A stretch of 64,000 nucleotides of DNA. Source: Azolla caroliniana (Eukaryota; Polypodiophyta). The number at the start of each line of letters is the position of its first letter. The first letter of the stretch is position 1. This document shows positions 22,150-34,050 of this stretch, piece after piece. The notes beneath the pieces are model-generated. The model had not been told where the DNA came from and searched no databases. It saw only the letters and a list, made by a program, of their open reading frames with translations. The position numbers were made by a program, and so were the translations under genes. The DNA is taken from contig JBHGNT010000013.1 in the NCBI GenBank assembly GCA_043228905.1, positions 372,001 through 436,000 of the forward strand, written 5' to 3'.

Positions 22150-23802
22150 GTGCAATCCTCGCCACCGAACACTCGATCGCGAGTTGATTCACAACCAAAA
22201 CCCCCACCGAGCCCTCCGGAGGTCAATCAACCGGAACTAAACCCTTTTCCGGTGCTACCAAAAGACCCAGAGTACAACATCATGCCGTACCCATACCCAC
22301 GATACACCGATGGACCAGACGCGGAGTCACACATCCGTGCCTTCATATCCACGTGGCAGGCCAACCACTCAACGCACCGCCTCACGCCGGCCGGAATCGA
22401 TGCCTCGAAGATTGTCGAGTTCACACTCTCCCTCGATGGACCGGCCGCACGATGGTACTCTCGCCTCGAAATAGGAGAGGCCACCACTTTCCAAATCCTG
22501 TGCACAAAGTTCCTTCAACTTTTTCATCGCGAGGTGCCTAAACGGGAACTGCTCCGGCAATTCTTCTCTATATGCCAGGAACCGCACGAAACGGTCGCGC
22601 AGTTCACGATCCGGTTCCAGGATCTCAATAGACAAGTGGCCGATGATGTCTCGGCACAACATATACCGGACACTTTCCTATCTAGTTTACGAGAGCCTCT
22701 CTGAACGACTCTCGCACTTACAAATTTCACCAACCATACTATCGAACAAGTCATAGCGTGGTTTCTCGCCCTCGATCGGACCCAGCACGACACGGCCTTC
22801 TCGATGACATCCTTACAAAATGCTCTTCCCCAAGAGGACAATCGCTTTCGCGAAGCTCTCCAATGCACGGCGTATTCAGGATCAGGGCACCTGGCCCTCG
22901 AATGTCCCCACCAACCACAGTGTCCGATCTATCAGTATCGAGCTCACACTGTCGAGCAGTGCGAATATAATATGCTGAACCGCATAACGGCGGCACCGGT
23001 CTGCCAGATCGAGCCACGAAATACATACTCTCGGCAGGACGAGCGATATGTCTACCGAGACCAGGATAACGACCGACCGCGATCCCCGGATCGACGGCGC
23101 CGAGACGACGACTACCGACGTGATGACCGCCGTGATCACTATCGCGATGACTGGCACGACGATTATGCTCGATATGATGACGATCGCGATGACCGGTATG
23201 ACCGACGGAACTCACGCATTGATCGGCGAAACGGCAACCGCAACACACGCAACAATAGAAGACCTAACGACAACTGCCGACGGGACGCTCCTCAACATGA
23301 CCAGCGCAACTCCAACGCACCTCGTAACAACCCACCACCAAACGAGACTGGGAATCAACAGCAACAACTTCCACACACAGACCGAGCAGACACCAGCAGC
23401 TCGGCCAATGTTACATGTTTTAAATGTAACCAACCCGGCCACTTCGCCACGCAATGTCCAACAACTGACCGTGGCAAGGCACCCGCGGTGAATAGTATCA
23501 TGGCCGATGTTCAAATTGTCACTACCCGGAGTAAAGCGCAGACTACACAGTGGCAAATCCAGGATGAAGTCCGTCAGGCAGCAAAAGAATGGATCGACAC
23601 GGCCAATAAAAATAATGTCGTGCGCATGCAAACTGACATGAGAGACGGGCCCAGTGAAGCACCACAAACCTCGGTACCATCCACGTCATCGGAGGATGAC
23701 CAGCTAACTCCCGCATCTCGCTGCCCCTACATAAACTGTTACCACTCATGCCGAGATTTCGGGATACCCTGGCGGCACTCTAGGCGAATACTAAGCCTGT
23801 GA
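22150..23802 (+). pseudogene. gag: W gag
   Basis: One frame with a TGA at 22702-22704 (REPL then stop; X reads REPLRT, so CGA to TGA). Capsid landmarks are YPRYTDGPDAESHIRAFIS and GPAARWYS. The first two knuckles are damaged by C-to-Y changes (CTAYSGSGHLALEC and CPIYQYRAHTVEQC). The distal third is intact (CFKCNQPGHFATQC, about 23420-23460). Between them is an R/D/Y-rich linker (23040-23260). The true start is unclear; no good ATG precedes the capsid. Confidence 0.8.
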
Positions 23803-25214
23803 CACCACCGGTACACCTCACCGAAGCAGGAACCGGTCCACCACTCATGGATTCTCAGAACCTAGCCGTGCGAATCATCATTAAGGGACAAGACCTGCAC
23901 GGATGCATCATCGACAGTGGATCCGGCGTAAACGTTATTAGCGAGTCAACGTGTCACAACCTCGGCCTGAATCAATGGGAACCATGCCCCTTTTGGCTTC
24001 GGATGGCTGACACCCACTCCGTTCGCCCCATTGGTTTAATCCGCCATCTCGACTTCACACTCGGAGGCCACATGTTCACGATCTCGGCCGTCGTGCTAAG
24101 ACTGGAGACACAAGGCGCCTACCCAATGTTACTAGGTCGACCATGGTTGCGTACAACGAATATCAAGTAACATTGGCAACGCAACATGATCTCGTTCCGA
24201 AGAGGCAAGACAAAAGTCTGAATCATCACTGACGAACAAGTCCCCGTCGCCCTCAACACTTCACCGTTATACGCGGAAGGGGTCCATATGCTTGACGGTT
24301 TGGCCAATGAGGAGGTCGATTACTTCCTAGATGATCATCCCACGATCATCCCTCTCTTCAAAATCAATGCCTTACCAACCATCGAGCCACCTAAAGACGA
24401 GGAAGTCACGGAGGAATCACCACCCCAAGATGAACCAGATCCAACCATAGTTGCCGAGCTACGCCATGCTCGGGAGGCTTTCGAACGCGAACTCACCATT
24501 TCACAACGAGTCAAAGCATCAACCCTGGAAACAATAAACCTCGGCTCGGACGAGAATCCCCATACGTTACAAATTGCCAATAATCTACCAACCGAAGAAC
24601 GGGCATGCCTCGTACGATTGCTCACCGACTACCAGGATGTTTTCGCTTGGTCTTACACCGATATGAAGGGGCTGGATCCTCAATACTACCAACATCAAAT
24701 TCACATCTTACCCGACACTCGGCCGATTCAGCAGAGGCGCTACAGGATTAACCCCAACTACGCCGCTAAAGTCAAAGAGGAAATCGACAAACTACTCCGA
24801 GTGGGCTTCATTCGCCCTGTTAAACGGGCCACGTGGTTGAGCCCAATCGTAGTGGTCCCAAAGAAGAACGGAAAAATCCGCGTCTGCGTCGACTATCGGA
24901 AGCTTAACGCTGCAACAGCCATTGACGGTTTCCCTCTCCCATTCACGGACAACGTCCTCGACACGGTAGCCGGCCACGAATGCTACAGTTTCCTCGACGG
25001 GTTCAGTGGCTATAACCAGATAAGAATGCACCCAGAGGATCAGGAGAAAACCGCTTTCGTCACAGAATGGCGTGTTTTTGTAGCAGAAGTAATGATGTTC
25101 GGTCTAAAAACGGCGCCAGCTACGTTCCAGCGCATCATCACCGAAATCTTTCATGACTACATTCCGGCATTCATGCAAGTCTTTCTCGGCAATTTCGCCG
25201 TGTATGGCCATTGA
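23799..25214 (+). pseudogene. pol: W protease and reverse transcriptase
   Basis: Protease IIDSGSGVNVIS is at about 23908. A TAA follows at about 24168 (IK then stop, where X reads IKQNW, so CAA to TAA). RT runs 24650-25210 with PNYAAKVKEEIDKLLRVGFIRP, VVVPKKNGKIRVCVDYRKLN and FLDGFSGYNQ. The catalytic block reads VFLGNFAVYG where X2 has VFQDDFAVYS, so both metal-binding Asp residues are lost. Confidence 0.85.
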
Positions 25215-25223
25215 CGGGAACAC

Positions 25224-27374
25224 ATGACCCAGTTACGACTCTGCCTGGACCGATGTCGCCAAGCTCGATTGAGCTTAAACCCGGCGAAATGCGCGTTCTT
25301 AGTCACCAACGGCAACCTTCTTGGTCACATTGTTAGTCAAGAAGGCATCGCTATGGACCCGGATAAAGTAAAGGCAATCCTGACCGCCACCGCACCCTCG
25401 AATGCTAAGGCACTAAGCCGATTTTTGGGACAGATCTGGTGGCACAGCCGAATGATACGACACTTGGCCGATTTCGCGACACCTTTACACGCGGCAGTCC
25501 ATCGCCTTCCCTTCCAATGGACGTCAATCGAGGACACGGCCTATCAGACCCTGAAACTAATGTTGTCACATGCCCCGGTGGTTCAGTCTCCGGTTTGGTC
25601 TGAACCGTTTCATGTCTTCATAGATGCTTCGGACATCGCCATCGGAAGTGCCCTGATGCAATGCACACCCCCGAATTGGTATAGGCCCGTGTACTACGCC
25701 AACCAACGGCTCTCGACCACGGAAAAGAATTACTCCACCACCGAGCGGGAGGCCCTCGGTATGATTTATAGCATCAATAAATTCCGGCATTACCTCTTGG
25801 GCCAGAAATTTACCTTTCACGTGGATCACTCGGCCCTTCTTTATTTGGTCAATAAACAAGCCCTCACCGGACGGTTGGCTCGGTGGATGCTCCTACTCCA
25901 AGAGTTTGATTTCCAGATTCAGCATCGACCCGGGGTACAACATGCCGTCGTCGACTACTTGAGCCGTCTTGAGTCAGGGGAACCGGCGAAAACGACTTAC
26001 GACGAGCTACCGGATGCCAGCCTATTTAACCTGACCACGATGCCAGATGATAACGAAGATGAATGGATCACGGAGATGAACCATCTTCTCACTACCGGTT
26101 TACCTCCCAAGCACATGCCCCTTGACACGAGAAAATGCCTAACAGTGCGTAGCCGGAATTTTTGCCTCGTCTCGGACATTCTCTACCACAAAGGCTTGGA
26201 CGGCATATGGCGCCGAGCAATTCGGCAATTCGAGAAGAACACCGTTCTTCAGGAGGCCCACCAGGGAGTAGCTGGGGGGCACTACGCCGGGGATTCCACG
26301 GCAAGGAAAGTTTGGCAAAGCGGATTGTGGTGGCCGACAACGAAGAGAGACGCTCATGAGTTTTGCCGGCAGTGCAATTTGTGCCAATGATTGGGGCAAC
26401 CAATGGAACAGTCACGCATGCCACACCAGCCGATTCTTCCGTTGGACCCATTTCAAAAATGGGGTTTGGATTTTGTAGGCCCTTTCAAACCACCCGCGGC
26501 CTGTACAGGGAATAGGTATATTATCGTTGCCACGGATTACTGCACCAAATGGGTCGAGGCTAAGGCACTCCAAGACAACACGGCGGCGTCCACGGCTAAA
26601 TTTATGTACGAGCACCTCTGGTGCCATTACGGATGCCCAATCGAGCTCGTTAGTGACCAAGGCGGGCACTTCATCAATCATATAATACGGGAGCTTACAC
26701 AACTCTACGCGGTGGTGCACAAGAAAAGCACACCATACTACCCGCAGGCGAACGGCTTGGCGGAATCGACCAATAAAATCCTCCAAACCATATTGAAGAA
26801 AATCGTCAATGAAAACAGGACAGATTGGGATGACAAACTCCAGAGCGCGTTGTGGGCGTATTGTACGACTTTCAAAACAAGCATCCAATCAACCCCCTTT
26901 CGAATGGCGTTTGGGTTAGAAGCCGTAATGCCCGCCGAGTTCCAAGTCCCGAGCCTCCGAGTTCAAATCAAAGCACGGCTCCCCGAGGCCCAATCCGAGC
27001 AATACCGGCTGGAACAACTCCTCGAACTCGGCGAAGACAGGATAGAGAGTATGGCCCACCTCGAACAACGCCAATGACAACGCAAGGCTTTCATGGATCG
27101 ACATCGAAACGGGCTGGAAAAGGAGCTCACCATCGGCAAACCGATTCTTCTTTTTCAAACACGACTCGGGTCTATGCCGGGAAAATTAAGATTTCGGTGG
27201 ACTGGTCCATTCTGGATTATCGACGAGTTCGACGGGACGTTCTAGCTCAGCACACTCGCCGGCGACACTGTCAAAAGTTGGGCTAATGGTTTCCGACTTA
27301 GACCATATCGAGGCACTACATCACCCAACCTGTTTCGGGAAACCACCACGGAGGAGGCCACATGTCCCCCTGAA
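25224..27374 (+). pseudogene. pol: W RNase H and integrase
   Basis: RNase H at 25610-25960 keeps [33 protein letters not shown] and VVDYLSRLE. The integrase zinc finger (H-H-CNLC) is followed by TGA at 26388-26390, where X2 has CGA. The core is complete in motif terms: LDFVGP, VSDQGGHF and QANGLAEST at 26465-26770. TGA at about 27075-27077 again fits CGA. The C-terminal GKLRFRWTGPFW region ends near 27374. Confidence 0.85.
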
Positions 27375-27873
27375 TAAGGACTCACCAAAATTAATAAAGT
27401 AGGTAGGATTAACCATAGTTTAGCCACCGATTAGCTACACCTACACCACCCACCTAGGCACCCACAAATTTAGGAGCACCCCTCACCACCACTCATTTAG
27501 TACCTATTTAAGCACATGCAAAGCACTAGAAGCACCCCACTCACCTTCAGGACACGTGGCGCTAGTCACTTATTATGGCACCCACGACTCAGAATCTTCA
27601 GGATTCGCTTCGGGCACAAAACCCTAGGAGTAAGTTACTAAAACCGTTTCCAAAACGCAGCACAGACACAGAAGTTCATTATCGCTCCCAATCTCCATCG
27701 CTCTCAAGCTCAGAAGCCCCTTCTCGCTCTCATCGCTCTAAATGCTCTTGCTCTCAAGCCCTCTTTCGCTCTCATAGCCCCTCTACTGAACTTCCCCTTC
27801 CTGTTGTTCCTCCTCTGTCTCACCCTCGCCTCATCACTCTTCCACACAGTCAAACCCTGTCTCCATCTCCACC

Positions 27874-30800
27874 ATGGCTCTTACCGCTTCAACAGAAACC
27901 CGTGCCTGGCTCTAGGAACGAGGAATGGGCGGTTACCTGAAGATCATCGATGCCCCCGCGCACCCAGATGCCCAAGGAGTGGCTAAACGTATTTGTCCCG
28001 AAGCCATCACCAACAACGTGCTTCGGGCTGTTTTGGACCTGCAACGGGGAGGGGACCATGAGGTCGACATACCCCCGACATCGAAGCTGAAAGCGTACTT
28101 TAGTGAGTACTTAGCCTTAGGGAAGGCATATCGCACGTATGGCGGTCCCAACAGAGCTTTCGGGGAGATTGCTCGTATATTGATGGAGTATGCGTTCATG
28201 CATACGAACCCGACGAGCATGCCACAGAACAAGGCAGCCATCATCATCAGCGCGTATGAAGGAAACAGAGTCGATTGGGGAATCATCACAGGCGAAGGAC
28301 TCCACGCCGCCTTAGCCTCATTCCAGTCCGGTAAGAAGATTTTGTCTGTTCTTACCCACTTTTTGATGGTTCTATACCCACCCTCTTCTCTTCCTTCCCC
28401 TCGCACACTCACGTCCCCACCCCCACCATGAAGGCAGAGAGAGAAATTTGTGGCCATCAGCCACGAAGCATGGGAGGAGCTCACATCGCCTTCACCTCCT
28501 GCCACCGACCAAAACCCTACATCTGCACCACCACCCACCCAACCCCAACAAAAAAGGGCAGTTCCTGAGACCTGCCAAGAATGGGAGGAGGAGATAGCCA
28601 CGGAGGACAACATGGGAGATGATGTCACCATTCGACAGCCAACGTCGCGCCCCTCGGTAACTTCCCCAGGGCCTGGCCCACACCCCAACACACAGCAGGC
28701 AGCACCACCACGACCCCAGAAAAGGAAGCAGGCGGAGGAAACGACACTACCGGCCCCGGAACCCCAAACCCAGCCGAGCAAGAGAAGATGACTGCCCTGC
28801 GAGTCCTCGGCAGAACAGAAAGAGCCACAATAGGAGCAAGCTTTAGTTGTCAGCTAGAACAACCTGACCATCATCCCTGAGGAGGCATCGCTGAACCAAG
28901 GAAAGATCGAGCATGGGTAGACAACGCAGATCTCGGAGGATGAAGTCCTCGGGTATAAAGACCTCCCCGCGGAGGCTTACGAATTTAGTGCGCTCCTACG
29001 CCTCGGTATGACATTCGAGCTGGTCGACTTCCTCGCCAGAGCCCAAGTCGCGGCAGCCGCTCGAATGGCGGAAGAGCACACCGAAACAAAAATGATTCAA
29101 CGCGCGCTATTAGGTGAAATTGAGCCCCAGGACGACAGGGCTTTACAGAAAATAAGGAGAAAGAAGCAGGCAAAACAAGCCGCTCTCCTCATGGAGGTCC
29201 CCGAGTTGAACACGGCCCTTATCGAGGCATATAGGGACCTAGATCGCACTACGCGGGCAGCCAAAGACATGGCCCGAAAGATAAAAATAGCCCAAAAACA
29301 GGCTAAGGTGGCTACAGAATTATGGCACGCGGCGTAACAGAAATTGGCAGCCTGGGAGCAAAACCGGCCAGAACAACAACTCTTGAGCCTTCCGGCCACG
29401 ACCACCGAGGCCAACCCAGCCCCTCTAGCATAACAATGATGGATGAAAGCACCGTCACGGATTCAATCCTGATGATCCAGGCCAGCACACAAACGGACTC
29501 GTTACAAATGGTCGATGCCTGCACAACAACCAAGGTGGCCATGCCCATGGAGAAGACCGAGATACCACCCCCTCGTCCACCCAAGGAGATGACAACCCAG
29601 ACAGAACCCCCGAGACGGGATTACCGAGCGGAGCCTAAAGAAGAACAACGGCGAACCGAGAGACACGAACAACGGCATCAGGAGGCGATGGCTCGCCTAA
29701 AAGAAGAAGCTTCCAAGCATATGGCCGAGATTAGAGCCCAGGCCGACCAAAGGATACATGAGCAGAACGAAGCACTGGGCCGGGTACAAGCGCAAGCCGC
29801 GGGCAAAGAAGCCGAACTCAAAAGCAAGCTGGAGGAATACGTGGCCACACTGGCAGAGAAAGAGAAGGAGGTCCTAGACCTACAGGCCGCGCTCGACAAT
29901 GCGAAAGACTGGAACCACCGGCAAGAGGAAAGAAATCGCCAACAGGAGGAGAGAATGATCGCGGAGAATGCCGAGCTGCAGAGTCAGCGTACGACCCTTA
30001 AAGAAATGGCTGACGAGTTTTTCATCAAATGCAAGCTACTTTCGGAGCAAAAAGACGAATTATCTGATTCCTACTTCGTCCTATAAGAAGAGAGAATCGT
30101 CGAACGGGAACAAGTCTGGGCCGCGTGTCAAAAAGACCTCGCCAAGCATTACAAGCAGTCTATCCAGCTCGTAACCGCGGATGCAAAGAACACTCAAGCC
30201 ACCTATGAACTACTAGCAAAGAAGCTTCAGGCCGAGGTCAACGGCTTAAAACAGGAATTAGCAGCCGTCCGAGCACAGCCCGGCATGGATGAGACACGCA
30301 TCAGAATACTGATCGAGAAACAGCGCCAGCACCTCACCAAAAAGGTCGAGGAAACATTAAGTCGCGCAGGAGACGAATGGGCAGCCCAAGCTGCCGAATT
30401 GCATATTTTACGCGCCGATGCCGAGAACTGACGGAAGGAGGGCCGCGGCTTTTACAAAATGGACGAAGCCAGCATACAAAACTTGCGTGCAGATTTAACC
30501 GAGGATTACCAGTCCTTGGCAAAATCTCCCACCGCGGCAATCGAGCAAATACTGGAGGACTTCAATGACGGTCAGATGTTGTTTCGCCTGGAAGCAGAAG
30601 CCTTCGAACGAGAACGACTCGCAGCCATCCCAACCAGCCCTCCAACAGCCACAGAGCAGAAGGAAGAACCTTCCAATGAGGGGATCACGGACACGACACA
30701 GGAGGAACTTGCCCCGGCCAACAGACCTCCCGAGGACGCCCACACGGTACCAGATCCAGTCGAAGTAGAGGTCAGCGCCCTCGAACCCACACCCCCACCA

Positions 30801-30947
30801 GAAGAATCAGTCGCACTTGAGGCGGACGCCCGAGAAGATATGACACCCCCGGACCAAACTCAACCCCCCGCACCAACAGTCCAACCAGACCACCGTGCCA
30901 CCACCCCGAACCCCGAAAACATCCTCGACATCTTAAAAGAGGAATGA
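27874..30947 (+). pseudogene. W accessory 3' ORF (coiled-coil protein)
   Basis: A sense-strand ORF between pol and the 3' end. The same-frame ATG at 27874 is followed by a TAG (about 27913-27915), then GGYLKIIDAP. The N-terminal ~150 residues align with the X2 accessory ORF: EYLALGKAYRTYGG, FGEIARILMEYAF, NKAAIIISAYEGNRVDWG. A ~110-bp stretch absent from X2 interrupts it near 28331-28437. The rest is long Glu/Lys/Gln-rich heptad-like sequence (about 29640-30400) and a Pro/Glu-rich tail, with TAA at about 29335 and 30084 and TGA at about 30429. I see no signal peptide or membrane segment, so an envelope role is not supported. Confidence 0.65.
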
Positions 30948-30959
30948 AACGAGTATCAC

Positions 30960-31248
30960 GACGGCCAGTGACCTTACAGGATTATCTAGTTACGATGGAC
31001 TAAGCTAGTGCTTCCACCTATATTTTTCTTCTCTCTCATTTTGAGGTACTGGTCCTCGTTTAAATAACGTTTCCCCTAATACATAGCCGAGTCGTCGGTG
31101 GCCCGTGATACTCGGACTCGGTGTTTGCTAATTTCCTAATTTTACATTTCTGTTGTCTGGGCAACACCTGGCATGCCCGTGGGACAGAACCTTGTCCGTC
31201 GGGCCCACGACTTACAAAATACTAACAATATTACAAAAACGGGTAACA
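30960..31248. repeat. W abnormal 3' end with inverted LTR piece
   Basis: 30960-31166 is the reverse complement of roughly the first 205 nt of the W LTR. It is followed by 82 nt with a PBS-like start (TGGCATGCCCGTGGGAC) that ends in ACGGGTAACA, the LTR's normal last 10 nt. The element therefore has correct termini and TSD but a scrambled 3' LTR. Confidence 0.7.
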
Positions 31249-31677
31249 CCGTGCGAAGCGTTCTTCGAACCCCCGGAAGAGAGCTGACGCGTTCCTCCCC
31301 TTTCCGAGGGTCTCCACCCACTCCATGAAGTCTCGCTTCGATAACCGAAACACATCATCAAGCCCGTACCTTTCGAGGAGTTGTGCTTCAAATTCTCCCC
31401 TGGTTCGACATCTGGCATGTACCTCGAGCACCTTTGCATGGATGCCTAATGTCCCCACCGGAGGGAACCCGACTAGACGCCTATCCTCCGGAATATCCCT
31501 CACCACCATCTCGGCCCGGTAGGACTCCAAATAGCTCGTGGCATCCTTTCCACCGAACCGGCCTACTGTGTCGACAATTGCTTCAATGGCCCTATCGAGG
31601 GCGTCTGTGCCCTCGCGAGCACTTACTATCCGATCGACTACTACCACCATGGCATCGACGAGCTCTAATCCCCTCAT
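31249..31677 (-). pseudogene. gag: Z-B gag N-terminal fragment
   Basis: Open from 31677 (MRGLELVDAMVVVVDRIVSA) through VDTVGRFGGKDATSYLESYR to FEERFAR at the W junction. It starts about 45 nt after the 5' LTR, so this is the gag start of Z-B. Compared with Z-A gag it is recognisable but clearly diverged, so the two are different subfamilies. Confidence 0.75.
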
Positions 31678-31723
31678 CTTAGACTCCTCTATCGTCTTGC
31701 TTCACGTTGGGTTCACCAAATAA
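31678..31723 (-). other. Z-B leader with primer-binding site
   Basis: On the minus strand TTTGGTGAACCCAACGTG follows the LTR end within a few bases. A TTGGTG... start is common for plant retrotransposon PBSs. The tRNA is not identified. Confidence 0.5.
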
Positions 31724-32468
31724 TGTCATGTTGTTTTGCTTTCTCGTGGGAAATAAGGCGGGACCGCGGGGGCCCTGAACCAAGGAGCAAGAGAAAGATG
31801 AGGAAGGGAGAAGCACACACGCATAGGGCCGGTTAGACCCGTTTACAACCGACAACGCTTGCTGGCTGAATGGACCACCAACGTGTATACTTACTGAACA
31901 AGAAACACGCTCACAGGAAAGGGGAGACTCACAAAAACACAGATAGACGAAAAACAAGAGATTCAATTACCATGTCAGTAATGATTATAGTGTTTTCAAG
32001 ATTACAATCGGCTAGCGATAGCCCCTACCCAGACGATCACACTCCCATGCACGCACACTATGGATCCTCTGTCGGAAGCACATGGGCTTTCCTTGAAGCA
32101 GAGTTAACGGACTCAGAAAACATGCAAAGAATAACGATAGATAGAGTAGGAGAGAGCTCGGTTCCTAGTCTAATAGCACCTTGTCCTTGCCCCAAAACGT
32201 GATATCTGGCTTGGACTCCCCTCCTACCTTTTATAGGCCGTCGGAGAGAAGTCGTTACATCCTGGTCACATCACTCTTATTCACTGTCCCTTCGGACATG
32301 GATACGCATCGATTTCCTAGCTAATGAACATGTACTACCTAGCATATTTACATCAGCCAAACTATTCCTAGTTATGTACAAAGTGTTGGTTGGTGTGCAC
32401 ATGCATAAGGGCCGGTTCCTTCCCCCCCTTTTCCCCGATTCCACCTAAGGCCGGTTTTCTTCACGACA
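31724..32468 (-). repeat. Family Z LTR (copy B), 5' LTR of Z-B
   Basis: 745 bp, TGTCATG...CACGACA on the plus strand, uninterrupted. It defines the structure of copy A. The gag fragment and PBS on its left place it as the 5' LTR of a minus-strand element. Confidence 0.82.
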
Positions 32469-33118
32469 ACGTATTGGGTAACTTTGCATGTGCTAGCATG
32501 CTCTGGACTCTCTCCATTATGGTCCGGTTCATCCTTTCGGCCAGCCCGTTTAGTTTCGGTGTCTTTGGCACAATAAACTCGAGCCGGATTCCCTTCGACT
32601 AACAATACTCCTCGAACTACCCCCGGTATTCTCCTCCGTTATATGCTCAAACCGCCTTTAGCTTCCTACCGGTTTCTCTTTCCACTCTCGAGTAGTTGTT
32701 GGCCTTATGGCCTAAGCAAGGAGTGCAAGCGAATAACCTTCGGCGGTTGAATAATTTTGTTAAATAGTATGGTATCCAAAGAATAGTTCAAAAGAGAATA
32801 GTGGTAGCATGCTCCAGACTCTCTCCAATATGGTCCGGTTCATCCTTTCGGCTAGCCCGTTTAGTTCCAGTGTCTTCGGCACAAAAAACTCGAGCCGGAT
32901 TCCCTTCGACGGACAGTACTCCTCAAACTGCCCCCGGTATTCTCCTCCGTTATCTGCTCGAACTACCTTCAACTTCCTACCGGTTTCTCTTTCCACTCTT
33001 GAGTAGTTGTTGGCCTTATGGCCTAAGCAAGGAGTGTGAGCGAATAACCTTCGGCAGTTGAATAATTTGGTTAAATAGTATGGTATCTAAAGAATAGTTC
33101 AAAAGAGAATAGTGGAGG
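32469..33118 (-). repeat. Tandem ~308-bp repeat carrying a copia integrase fragment
   Basis: Two head-to-tail copies (about 32498-32805 and 32806-33115) begin TAGCATGCTC and end AAAGAGAATAGTGG. Each encodes, on the minus strand, part of a copia integrase: ETGRKLKVVRADNGGEY and LNGLAERMNRTILERV. It differs from copia-1/2. Copy 2 stays more open (78 codons); copy 1 has stops. Confidence 0.7.
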
Positions 33119-33121
33119 CGA

Positions 33122-33156
<35 letters not shown>
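33119..33156. repeat. (GA)n microsatellite
   Basis: An almost pure GA run after GGCGAAGAA. Shorter GA runs occur at about 33306-33318 and 33792-33822. Confidence 0.9.
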
Positions 33157-33160
<4 letters not shown>

Positions 33161-34050
33161 AACTTCAATTTATGTAAGAAATAGGTCTTATGGCAAACAT
33201 GTTTCGCTCTATATGAGATCATCAGTGCTAAAGACCATACAACAATGTTAGAGGCTTATATAGGGGAAGAGGAAAGAAGAGAGAATGGGGAGTCGTGGGG
33301 ATGGAAGAGAGAGAGATATAAATAGATAGATTATATTATCATCTTCGGAGGTCAAATATGACCTATGAGACCAAAAATATTACATTTCACATGATACGTG
33401 TGAAAGTGAGTATTGACTCTCAATGTTCAAGAACTTTACCAATGAATGTTGCAATCGAGAGTGCACATTGTGGTTGTGAGAGGAATTCATGCAAAGATTG
33501 GGCTCCGTCAAATAGATGTGGAAAGCATGGTCGAAGATGATCAAAGGTAGAGCATTGTATCAGAGGGGTTTTGAATGTGTATAAATGCGGATGTGGGAGT
33601 TAGGGGGATAGTGAATGTAGAGAGGGATGGCTTAATGAGTTTGATGGGAAGGGATGATTTTGGGGGTTTGTTATATTTAGTTATACTAGATAGATACCAA
33701 TGATAAGTGATGTTTTAATGGGGGTTTTTGGAATCTAATATGTTTAGTTTTGACTGGATAAGAATAGAGTGATTTGGGGAGTTGTGGGGATGGAAAAGAG
33801 AGAGAGAGAGAGAGAGAAAAGAGGAGAGAGGGGTTTTGAATGTGTATAAAGGAGGATGTGGGAGTTAGGGAGATAGTTAAAGTAGAGAGGGATAGCTTAA
33901 TGAGTTTGATGGGAAGGGATGATTTTGGGGATTTGTTATATTTAGTTATACTAGATAGATACCAATGATAAGTGTGACGTTTTAATGGGGATTTGGGGAT
34001 CCAATATATTTAGTTTTGACTAGATAAGAATAGAGTGATTTTGACTTGGT
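33157..34050. repeat. AT-rich stretch with direct repeats beside the Penelope 3' end
   Basis: No convincing gene. About 210 bp is repeated in direct orientation (33568-33775 and 33831-34042); both copies contain GAGTTTGATGGGAAGGGATG and TAGTTATACTAGATAGATAC. The block GGGGATGGAARAGAGAGAGA occurs at about 33298 and 33788. The second copy ends just where the Penelope ORF's 3' side begins, so these could be the element's tail or pseudo-LTR-like repeats. Confidence 0.55.

Larger units (their letters stand above)
21501..31248 (+). mobile_element. W: 9.7-kb Ty3 element with extra 3' ORF
   Basis: Inserted in Z-B gag with the duplication CCGTG (21496-21500 and 31249-31253). Order: 5' LTR (21501-21958), PBS (21964 on), gag (22150-23802), protease-RT (23799-25214), RNase H-integrase (25224-27374), extra ORF (27874-30947), and an abnormal 3' end. 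It holds many stops and an RT active-site loss, so it is dead. Same lineage as X and Y. Confidence 0.88.

Noticed and set aside
28331-28437. Spliceosomal intron in the W accessory ORF
   Set aside because: GTAAGA and a CAG occur at the edges, but neither AG choice restores the frame that aligns with X2; left as an unexplained insertion.
3467-32468. Z-A and Z-B as a single Z element split by copia
   Set aside because: Both contain overlapping gag regions that are clearly diverged in protein sequence, so they are separate copies.
32469-33156. CRISPR-like or satellite array
   Set aside because: Only two long units of copia integrase sequence plus GA microsatellite; no short spaced repeats.
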